This document shows positions 56,227 through 64,000 of a stretch of DNA of 64,000 nucleotides, piece after piece. The stretch comes from Pollenia angustigena. Lineage: Eukaryota > Arthropoda > Insecta > Diptera > Polleniidae. The position numbers were made by a program, and so were the translations under genes. The stretch lies in the NCBI GenBank assembly GCA_930367215.1, contig OV884059.1, positions 49,074,957 through 49,138,956 of the forward strand, read 5' to 3'. The notes under the pieces were generated by a model. The model did not search any database, was not told the DNA's origin, and saw nothing but the letters and a program-made list of their open reading frames with translations. How positions within the stretch are numbered: the stretch's first letter is position 1; each line of letters begins with the position of its first letter.

Positions 56227-56520
56227 GCCACTTGAGTGTTGTGTGTGTGTATCAATACAATACTAGCAGTACACGGTCGTCAATAGTAATACTATCACCA
56301 CTCTTGCTATTGGACAAGTGTCTGCGAGATTGTAAGTAAATGCTAAGCAAACCGCTATACCTTCCACTGTAATGAAAATGCTTAATGAGCATTTATTATG
56401 TATAAAAATCGAAACAATTATTAAGTCAAAATCAATTCTTGTACCAAGTTCGAACAGTGTGTACTAGCCGCACTTAAATAAAGAATTCATTAAAAGAACA
56501 TCAAAAGACTTTTAATTACA
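56227..56520 (+). mobile_element. solo LTR, right part
   Basis: Continuation of 41176-41271. Contains AATAAAGAATTCATT (polyadenylation-type signal) and ends CTTTTAATTACA before GTGG. It lies directly against the Myb coding sequence. Confidence 0.7.
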
Positions 56521-57183
56521 GTGGAATTAAATAGTAATGGTCCTCCAACAAAGGATACATCTGGTTGGAAAAAGGCAAGTTACATTATTCAAATAAAATA
56601 AATTATTTCTTAGTGACTGACAATGTTTTGGAGGTTTGGATGGACTGGAAGGTCTTAGTGAGACGTAAAATCGCGCATAATAGCTCGGAGGTGAGAGCAA
56701 CTGGTGGAGGACCATTTAATAAATTTGTACTTACCAAAATGGAGCAAGCTGTTGGTCAATTGTGTGGTATATTCACAGTTATTGAGGGCGTTCAAAACGC
56801 AGTGGATTTGGGTGATATGCACACAGAAGACGAAATTATATAAGACTCCAGTTGCGTCCACTGACAAGGCTCCTACCACCAGCAAGGCAACTACATCGAC
56901 TACAAAACGTCAGAAAGACACGAGTTGAAATGACACTACGAAAGAGTGTTTGAAAGGTCAGACTGATGCTATGGTGTCAATTGCACAACAGCTCAAAGAA
57001 ATTTATAATGATAAGGAGCATATAAAGTGCACAAAAGATTTAAAGCGAGAGCTTAAGGACACTTACCGTGAACTCAAGGCAATAAGAAAAAGCGTTCAAA
57101 ATCACATCGAAGAAAAGGGAAAACCTATTTTCGAATGGAGTAGCTACGAGAGGAGGAAATCAAAATTTAAAGAAGAAAATTAG
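56521..57183 (+). pseudogene. Harbinger Myb/SANT-like gene, downstream fragment
   Basis: Starts at VELNSNGPPTKDTSGWKK, then a 59-bp intron (56575-56633) with a GC-AG pair (AAG/GCAAGT donor). The next exon reads VWMDWKVLVRRKIAHNSSEV, ATGGGPFNKFVL and VIEGVQNAVDLGD, the usual end of the Myb/SANT-like domain. The frame changes near 56840 and a TGA follows at 56926-56928. A basic, coiled-coil-like tail (LKRELKDTYRELKAIRKSVQ) ends at 57183. Together with 41118-41175 it forms one gene. Confidence 0.75.
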
Positions 57184-57567
57184 AGCTAGAAGAGTAAAAG
57201 ATCGATTACTGTAGAGAAAATATTTAATAAATAATTGTGTTCCTTTTTTGTATACATATGCTGATATGTACAATTGAAGTGGGTCCTTTTTTGTTATATT
57301 TGTTTTTTAATAATTAAAATTAATAATTAATTTTTATTGATCTCACTTTACATAATTAAATTTTAAATACACAGAATGTGCCGCTGATTTCTTTTTATTT
57401 TTTAAACGAATTAAAAATGTTTATTTTAAGGTTTTATGTAATAATACACTTTTATAAGAAATTGATATTTAATATTTTCATTACTAAAGTCTATTGGCGA
57501 TATCATCTCTTATTGAAGCGGCTACGGAATCAGTTATTAGTTCATCCCAATCATCATCGTTAAAATG
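57184..57567. other. space between convergent Harbinger genes
   Basis: AT-rich tail-to-tail spacer. It probably holds both polyadenylation signals (for example AATAAATAATTG near 57225). Confidence 0.4.
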
Positions 57568-58795
57568 TTAATTTCTTAAGTTTAGTTCTTCCATATTTTG
57601 TACATTAAAAAGTCTGCAAATATTATGCAGTGCGCAGCATACGTTTATAATTCTAATTGCTTTTAGGGGCTGATACGGAAGGATGTGAGCAAGACATCGA
57701 AAGCGGCTTTTTAACACACCAATAGTTCTTTCAACTACATTTCGTGCCGATGCATGTCTTTCATTAAATTTGTGTTGACGTGTTTCAGCCTGAGGATCCC
57801 TATAAGGACTCAGTAAAAATGGTTGAAGAGCATAGCCCGCGTCAGCTAACAACCAGTTGCCTCTTTCTCCATTGTCATAGCAACGGGAAAAATAACTGCG
57901 AGCTTTACTGACGCTCCAAATTAGGGAATCGTGACTAGACCCAGGTCGACAAGCATCGATCGCTTTTATAAACATGTAATTATCGCAAATCTAGTGAAAA
58001 TAGTAAATAAATATAACGCTTGATTCTATAGTAATTAAGAAAAACTCACAATCATAGCATTTATGCTGTAATAACCCTTTCTGTTATAGAACAAGTTTCC
58101 ATCATTGCGCGGCTTAGTAATTTCCAGGTGAGTGCCGTCAAAGCATCCTATTACACCGGGTATACCAAACGTTTGCATAAAATGACGCTTAGACAAATAA
58201 CGCTCATCTTCTGTCATTGTTAATTTAATCACGTGATTTAAAATTTTGCATGTGTTGCTTCGTCCCAAAGCCACATCGCTGTCTTTCCCAACCCCTCGTT
58301 GGAACCCGCCTTCTGCTAAAAAGCTTACTGAACAACCTAAACAAAAGCGGCAAGCGTTTTTTTAAACATGAAAATTTTATTTAAATACAATTTCAATAAA
58401 ACAAACCGACATAGCGATCTGTCAAATATGATTTATCAGCCGGGTGGTTTCTAATTCGCATTCTAATGGTTTCTTTCGTATACATTGTATGCAAATGAGA
58501 AGTTTTGACATACAAAAAACGCTTCCGCTCTTATTTAGGTAGCTCAGTTAGTGTGACAGCAAGCTGTATTTGTGCCGGGATGGAGGACTCGGGAAGCCAA
58601 AATTTTACACAATTAAAAAGTTCACGAAATGCATTCTTGTTAACGCGGTAATTCTGTAAAAACCTAACTAGGTTCATCATATGAAATAGTCGTTAAAAGT
58701 ATAAATGTATGTCTACTTACATGGCCTCGTTTATATCCAAAGTATTTGAATGATCCCTCAAAATCCTTCTTTGTATTTTTGTTTCGCGAATTCAT
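57568..58795 (-). pseudogene. HARBI1-type transposase of Harbinger, broken by a MITE
   Basis: Exon 1 (58795-58721) reads MNSRNKNTKKDFEGSFKYFG, and the intron ends at 58654. Exon 2 starts NYRVNKNAFRELL, has a frame change near 58607, is cut by the MITE after LAVTL, and resumes SFLAEGGFQRGVGKDSDVAL. The first catalytic Asp is in GVIGCFDGTHLEI. A 59-bp GT-AG intron (58049-57991) follows. The last exon has GSSHDSLIWS, LLADAGY (second Asp) and NVVERTIGVLKSRFRC (Glu), then NVCCALHNICR. The DDE triad is complete. It would cut and join Harbinger ends at TWA targets. Dead because of the MITE and the frame change. Confidence 0.85.
58328..58547. mobile_element. TTA-flanked MITE inside HARBI1, 220 bp
   Basis: Ends CTGAACAACCTAAACAAAAG and, inward from the right, CTGAGCTACCTAAATAAGAG are inverted. 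TTA lies at both edges (58325-58327, 58548-58550). Removing it and one TTA restores continuous codons between LAVTL and SFLAEGG. Same family as 14854-15066. Confidence 0.85.
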
Positions 58796-59367
58796 TATTT
58801 TGATGCACTATAGACACTAATATCACACTCATTATTTCTGACTTTTTTAGTTTTCTAAAATCCTAAAATTTAAAGCAAAATTCTACTTTTAATCAAAAGT
58901 CAAATATGTATGTACATTAGAGTGGGTCAATTTGTTCGGGCTCAAAAAAAGTGACAAAGCGTATAGCAAAATCGTAATCTACACAAAATTCTAAGAACTT
59001 TTCCTAAAGAAACCATGGTTTTAAAATCAAAATCGAGCTTCCGGTTTTTGACTTGAAAGTTTGGTGCTCAGAAAATCTGGAAAAATAATACTTTTTGGAA
59101 ATATTTATTGCAATTGGTGAATAGTTGGCCTGTATCGCTGAAAGAGGGCTTGTTTAAAAGAAAATTATCTCAACTTTCTATATCTGTGCTCATTTTTAGA
59201 AAATTCTGTACATAAATAATTGGTTAGGAGACTTTTGTCAAAATAATCATAGTCAAGCTGATAAGAAGCCTTAAACTGTTACAATTTTGATACACAAAAG
59301 TAAAATAAAGTAATATAACTAAATTTTAATTCAAAGTTGAATAAAATAAAACAATTCTGCGGCATTT

Positions 59368-59590
59368 TGACAAAACATCTTAAGTGGAGATAAGAGAGCA
59401 AAAAAGATTTAAAAAAAACTCGGTGAAAAAAGCATTTTTATCAATTAATAATATAACCAGAATTAAAGAAAAATTTTGTTTATAATACAAAATTTTAAAA
59501 ACGTAAGCAAAAATGTTTTTTGAATGAAAATTCGTACGATTAACACCATGTTTTCAACTTTTTAATTTTGACTTAAGATGTTTTGTCAAA
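59368..59590. repeat. inverted repeat, about 25-bp arms
   Basis: CATTTTGACAAAACATCTTA near 59370 is matched by TAAGATGTTTTGTCAAAATG near 59575. The 170-bp loop is AT-rich and unrecognised. Confidence 0.6.
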
Positions 59591-60189
59591 ATGCAATAGA
59601 ATTCATTAATCAAAACTTCATTAAACGAAAATTTCTTTTAATAAAATTTAAGCAAAAACTGAAAATAAAAAAATTACAAAAAAAAAATATTTTTTATTTT
59701 TTTCATTAAAACGCAATTTTTTTGAAAATTCACAACAAAAAAAAAGAAACCGATTAAAATAAAAATAAAAAATTTATAAAAAAAAATACGGGCCAAGCCG
59801 GGGGTAAATAAATAAAGTTTCGGCCTATAGCTGCTATTTACATACAATATCTTTTTGCTATCCATTCGTGGTATTCTGTTGCGGCTTTTAATAGTAACTG
59901 CCAAAATATCATCGCGGTTACATTCTTTGGCACGTGGGAAACATTGTTAAGCAATTGTACAAATCGGTCAGTTCCCTGAATATGTTCCGGTTACCCTAGA
60001 TCAGTAAACGGTAAATGCTAAATGGTGGCTCAGACAAAATGCTATCGTCCACTTCTAATTTGGAAATTTGTATTAGTTATAAAAACATAAATTTCTGAAA
60101 TACAATTGGACACTTTCAGAAGTTACAATTGGAAATTTTTGAAGTTAAATTGGAAAATTCTGAAATATAGTTAGTAAATTCTGAAACAC

Positions 60190-60475
60190 AATTCGAAATG
60201 GTGTAGTAAGAAACATATGTAATTCGCAACGTAACGCCAAAGAACAACATTGAAAGCAAAAACAAAGTCATAGATATTTTGTAATTTTGTTGTTGCTTTC
60301 TACAGAAATTCTTTTACTACACCATTTCCAATTGTATTTCAGAATTGTCTAACTATATTTCAGAAATTTTAAAACGGTACATGAATTTTTGTAGAACGCA
60401 ACAACAAAATTACAAAATATTTATGATTTTGTTTTGCTTTCAATGTAATTCTTTGGCGTTGCGTTGCGATTTACA
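60190..60475. repeat. compound inverted repeat
   Basis: AACGCCAAAGAACAACATTG with about 70 following bases (60232-60300) faces an inverted copy at about 60395-60465. A second pair, AATGGTGTAGTAAG and CTTTTACTACACCATT, sits at 60198 and 60308. Related 'ttggaaattctgaaatatag' words repeat on both sides. Probably a MITE; ends not resolved. Confidence 0.6.
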
Positions 60476-61612
60476 TAATAAGGGCCATAATTTAAAAACA
60501 GAAAATTAATAGGTAATGAGAAACTGAAAAGTTTGTAATTCTATCGTTGTATCACACAATTTACCGTTAAAATTCTCACGTTTATTCCATTTTAGAATTG
60601 TATGGTAAACAAAAATAATTTGTTTTTAATAAAAATTTTCACTTTTTCGACGCGTTTTCAAGTATAGCCAACAATATTTAAAAATGTACAAAAACTCGTA
60701 TTAAGCGCATAAGTTTATAAGTGCTGTTATGGTTTAGAGGCTATGTTGGGCCTTGTGACCCAGAATGTAATGGTTTTATTTCCAGTTTGGCCATTGTTTT
60801 TTCTTTTAAAGGCATGTGTTCAATCTACATTGAACCTATAAATTCGTGTTTTTAAGAAGGGAAAATGAAGTAACTTAATTATTGTACCGTCCTTATTAAT
60901 TTTAAATTATGTATGAAATGCCATCTCTGGAACATAATTTTAGTACTCGCTAAAACTAACCGGTTGAAGTTTCAGCCATCGGTTGCGAAAGCCGAGGTTG
61001 CAGTTTGTTAAATTAAATTTATAAATCACTCACTTTCTTGCTTTCAACCGTACCATTTGTCAACCTATAAAATATTTCATACAATAACTGTACTTACTTA
61101 CATATAAGCAAATATCCTAAGATTGATGAAATAAACCCTATGCTGGAATGAATTGAACGACCTACCTTTTTGCTCTCCAAGTATCCCTAAATAAAGGTAA
61201 GTCATTTTAGCTCTAATTCCTTACCATAGAAAGAAATTCTAACAAGTTGTTCTTTCTCTCGTTTCTTCTTCATCACCATAATTGTAACTACTCTTTGAGT
61301 AATTATAATTTAATTGTTTTAAAGGATTTATCAATTTCTTGAAACCCCAAAGCAAAGAGAAATCCATAAACAATTTTAAAATATAAGATCAAGTATATTC
61401 ATGGTCCTTCGACAACAAAAGAAACAACCATCCCATTGCTCAAGCTAATCTCAACACTAATCAGCTGGATTATCGAGGTCACCTAAAAAATAAGTCATCA
61501 AAGTGTCTCATCAAAAAGTCTACAAGCAAAAACAAGCAAAAGAATGAGGTAAATAAATAAATGTCCGAATACTTTTGTGAAATAAATTAAAAAAAAAAAA
61601 CACTTTGAAAGT

Positions 61613-62065
61613 TGTTCAGTTCAATGCTGCCCAGTTCTTACTGCGCTTCTTTATTAAAATCAATATGTTATATACTTAATAAAAAATAGGGTACAATATT
61701 GCTTAATACTAAAAGTTCATACTCTTGCTTAAATCATCAGTTTTGATTTAAGCGAGAGTTTATTGTAACACTTAAATTCTTTGAAATATTATTTTGACAA
61801 TAAAAGTTCAACAAACGAGAGTTTGTTGTAACACTTAAAATTCTTTGAAATTTTGACAATAAAAGTTCAACAAGCGAGAGTTTGTTGTAACACTTAAAAT
61901 TCCAAGAATTTTAAGTACTTAATAAAATCGATTTGGAAAATAAAGAATTTTAAAGTATAGATGTATGTGTGTTGGCTTGCGTTTGTTTAGTAATAAATTT
62001 GTCATACACACATACATGTATAAAAATGTAACATTTATAATATAAATGTTCTAGCGGTTATAACA
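61613..62065 (-). repeat. gypsy-type 3' LTR (tentative ends)
   Basis: On the minus strand it begins TGTTATAACCGCTAG just after a purine-rich tract and plausibly ends CTGAACA near 61613. Inside, a unit of about 60 bp (CGAGAGTTTGTTGTAACACTT) occurs three times (61753, 61816, 61875), like U3 repeats. An AATAAAGAAGC signal lies near the end. The partner LTR is outside the window. Confidence 0.6.
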
Positions 62066-62074
62066 CCCCCACCG
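62066..62074 (-). promoter_or_regulatory. polypurine tract of the gypsy-type element
   Basis: CGGTGGGGG on the minus strand directly upstream of the LTR start TGTTATAACC. The position and the G-run fit the plus-strand primer. Confidence 0.6.
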
Positions 62075-63565
62075 TTAGATTGAGGCTCCGGCGAAATTAG
62101 AACTTTACTTTTAGGTTTCATATAGAATAAAATTAAAATCAATATCAAAATTGCAAGTATTATTATTATATTAATGCTTATATTAATAATTTTTGATTTA
62201 TTGTTATGGTAAAGTATTTTTTTAATAGTTTCTTCATATTTAATTTGCTCTAAGTATAGAGTTTCTAGTTTTAAATCAGCAAAAGTTGTATTAGAGTTTT
62301 CTTTTATTTTAGTTATAAAATTGGGTAAGATAAAATTTTCGTATAATTTTATTTTAACATTTGTAAAATTATTATCTAATGTATAAATTTCACAATTTTC
62401 GAATTTGATAAGAAAAGTGCCCGTTATTTTTAAGTCATATTTATTATTACAATTATGTGTTATTTTGGAATAAAAATTCTTAAATATTAGAATACCTGTA
62501 TTATTTCGTTTACACTGTGGTAATATCCATGGTTGTCATATTGCAATGGGCTTCTTTAAAATTAACAATATTTTCTAAGCAATTATCATTAATCTGTATT
62601 AAATTTTTCTTTAGATTTTCTTTAACATTTGTTTCATATATTTTATTATTTTTGCTAACAAGTACTCCGTTACTTTTAAGTGATATAGATTTGTTTTTTG
62701 AATTAGGTATTGGTTCAAATATAATTTTTGACAGTACAGAATTTGAATATTGTGGAATTAAAAGAATTATAACGATGTTTTCATTTTCAAATATTACTGC
62801 TACTTTGATATTAGTATAGCTATCAAAGCTGGTAATTAAATCTAGTTCTGTCTTCGTAAGTATGTCTGTTGGGATTATTCCTAATTTGCTGGAAAAAATT
62901 ATTTGGCCAATGTCGTCCACATGGTTTTTTAAAAGGGTAATGTCATTATTTACTTGATATATGTGGCTTATAAGTCTAAATTCGTCTTCCAAATCTCTAA
63001 TTTTATTTTGAAGAAAGTTTTTAAATTTATTGAAATAAGTGCTGATTACTATTTGTTTTTGGTTGATGTGATTAGTAATATTCTTAATTTGATTACTTAT
63101 GAGATTATTAAAAGTTGTGAAATTATTTACTTGAGTTTTCATTGAATTGAGGGCATTGTTTATCTGAGTCTCGTCGTCGCTGTCCATAGATCCGGCAATA
63201 TATTTTAACCCTTTTCCTAATACGTTAATAAGGCCTCTTTTTTCTCTGAAGTGCGGTTTTAAGTTACTTATTTTTACATTTAATATCTCATAGTTTTTTG
63301 TTATACTATCAAGTAGAGAGCTTGTTTCGGGGTTAGTTTTAGTAAGGCTGCTGTTTATTGTTTTTATGTTCTGCTGTAAGAGGTAAAGACTGTCTGTATA
63401 TGCCGTTATGTTGATTACATGAAGGATTTTATTATATTGTTCAATTGTTTTAACTTCGTCCACTTTGATTGGGAGGTAACCATTATTACTTGTCAAGTCT
63501 TGGATGTTCAGTAGTTGCGCTCTTATGGGTGTGAATAAGATGAAAATTATAGTCCAGGTTTGCAT
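62075..63565 (-). pseudogene. env: errantivirus env, frameshifted
   Basis: ATG 63565 is followed by a signal-peptide-like start (MQTWTIIFILFTPIRA). A furin-like REKR and then a hydrophobic fusion-peptide-like stretch (GLINVLGKGLKYIAG) lie near residues 107-126, the F-type env layout of gypsy-group errantiviruses. Asn-rich and coiled-coil-like segments follow. The frame stops at 62510; further env-like sequence, including a membrane anchor near 62110-62170, lies in another frame, so a frameshift is present. TTTTTAG ends immediately before the ATG, a good splice acceptor for the env messenger. Confidence 0.8.
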
Positions 63566-63595
63566 CTAAAAATATATGTGCGTGTTAATCAATAT

Positions 63596-64000
63596 CTAAG
63601 CATTGTTTGCTCTAATCTGGAATTTTTTAAATGGTTTAACATGGGTTTTGTAATATTTAAGATTTGTTTTATTCTCTTTTAGGTGTTCATTATCTATTTT
63701 GGTCGCGTTAATTTTCCTATACTTACGGTGGTTTTTCCCGCCTCTTATTTCCTTAATAAAATTTTCTCCGTTCTCTATTTCGACATCAGTCCTGTCTTTG
63801 TTTAATGTATTAATATATTTAGTTTTTTTTCGTAGTATTAGTTCATAAAATTTTGGGTATTCTTCTTCTGAGATTTTTCCGTTTATGAAGTCAATTGGTT
63901 TTACCTTTGTAGTACTATGTATTGTATTATTGTAAAACCCTATTATTCTAGATATTTTATCTTCGATAGTTTCGTTGTGGGTTCTTTCGTCATGTCGCAA
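63596..64000 (-). CDS. pol: errantivirus pol, C-terminal end of integrase (cut by window edge)
   Basis: Minus-strand frame entering from beyond the window and ending about 30 bases before env. It has FYNNTIHSTTKVKPIDFING, the end of the gypsy-type integrase core, then a Lys/Asn-rich basic tail ending IRANNA. It looks open as far as visible. Gag, protease and RT would lie beyond 64000. Confidence 0.8.
   Translation of the reverse strand: MRHDERTHNETIEDKISRIIGFYNNTIHSTTKVKPIDFINGKISEEEYPKFYELILRKKTKYINTLNKDRTDVEIENGENFIKEIRGGKNHRKYRKINATKIDNEHLKENKTNLKYYKTHVKPFKKFQIRANNA

Larger units (their letters stand above)
40850..58900. mobile_element. PIF/Harbinger transposon split by nested insertions (ends approximate)
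   Basis: Two convergent genes define it: a Myb/SANT-like protein (plus, 41118-41175 joined to 56521-57183) and a HARBI1-type nuclease (minus, 58795-57568). The Myb coding frame is continuous only when 41176-56520 and one GTGG are removed, which proves that the two flanks were once adjacent. The ends of the Harbinger itself were not found. Gene content and convergent layout are typical of the superfamily. Confidence 0.7.
58796..61612. other. AT-rich region with two inverted repeats, no gene
   Basis: Contains the phrase 'tagagtgggtcaatttgttcggg' near 58920, the 59368-59590 and 60190-60475 inverted repeats, and otherwise no recognised sequence. The open frame 59674-59904 is A/T homopolymer-rich and not convincing. 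Confidence 0.4.

Noticed and set aside
56237..56520. Independent LTR starting TGTTGTGTG with an AGTG duplication
   Set aside because: Joining to 41176 with a GTGG duplication restores the Myb reading frame, so 56227-56520 is the right part of an interrupted LTR.
57378..57563. Short plus-strand frame between the Harbinger genes
   Set aside because: AT-rich tail-to-tail spacer opposite the HARBI1 3' end; no motif.

Overview
This window is eukaryotic, AT-rich nuclear DNA from an insect, most likely a higher dipteran fly. The reasons are the element families present: a CR1-like and a Jockey-like LINE, an env-bearing BEL/Pao element, a gypsy-type errantivirus, Transib, hAT, PIF/Harbinger and a pogo-like element, plus spliceosomal introns in the transposase genes. 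I could not recognise any host gene. Essentially everything readable is transposable elements, their fragments, satellites and inverted repeats, much of it inserted inside other elements. It reads as a transposon-dense, possibly heterochromatic, segment.

Layout. 0-7.7 kb: dispersed repeats, a foldback, a TAA-flanked MITE, and a 4.3-kb TIR element (1724-6046) holding a hAT element (4509-5850), which itself holds a TTA-flanked MITE (4808-5067). 7.7-15.7 kb: a broken Transib transposase (minus strand) split by a CR1-like LINE (about 7903-12662) and by a pogo-like element (14345-15629) that carries its own MITE. 17.1-18.0 kb: a foldback next to one copy of a 560-bp satellite. 20.0-26.6 kb: a hAT element with an 8-bp duplication that contains a Jockey-type LINE whose 5' half is inverted (twin priming) between perfect 12-bp duplications; its reading frames look open. 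26.86-29.04 kb: a 2.2-kb hAT element with a three-exon transposase gene carrying two lesions. 30-34.7 kb: tandem and dispersed repeats. 35.9-36.7 kb: a TATCGATA-rich hAT MITE. 36.87-40.71 kb: a transposon with roughly 600-bp terminal inverted repeats and a decayed Cys-rich protein I cannot place in a named superfamily.

41-58.9 kb is a stack of insertions. A PIF/Harbinger element (Myb/SANT-like protein on plus, HARBI1-type nuclease on minus) is cut in its Myb gene by a solo LTR (4-bp GTGG duplication). That LTR is cut by a 15-kb TIR element (41272-56223, TAA duplication) whose inside is largely a 560-bp satellite array. The array is cut by a 9.5-kb BEL/Pao retroelement with an envelope region (42560-52035, AGGCT duplication). 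The HARBI1 gene is separately cut by a 220-bp MITE related to the one at 14854-15066. 61.6-64.0 kb: the 3' end of a gypsy-type errantivirus on the minus strand (LTR, broken env, end of pol), running off the window.

The duplications and the rejoining of interrupted reading frames give a relative insertion order: Harbinger, then solo LTR, then satellite-bearing TIR element, then BEL/Pao; Transib before CR1 and pogo; hAT before Jockey. All superfamily names come from remembered motifs and terminal signatures; no database search was possible.
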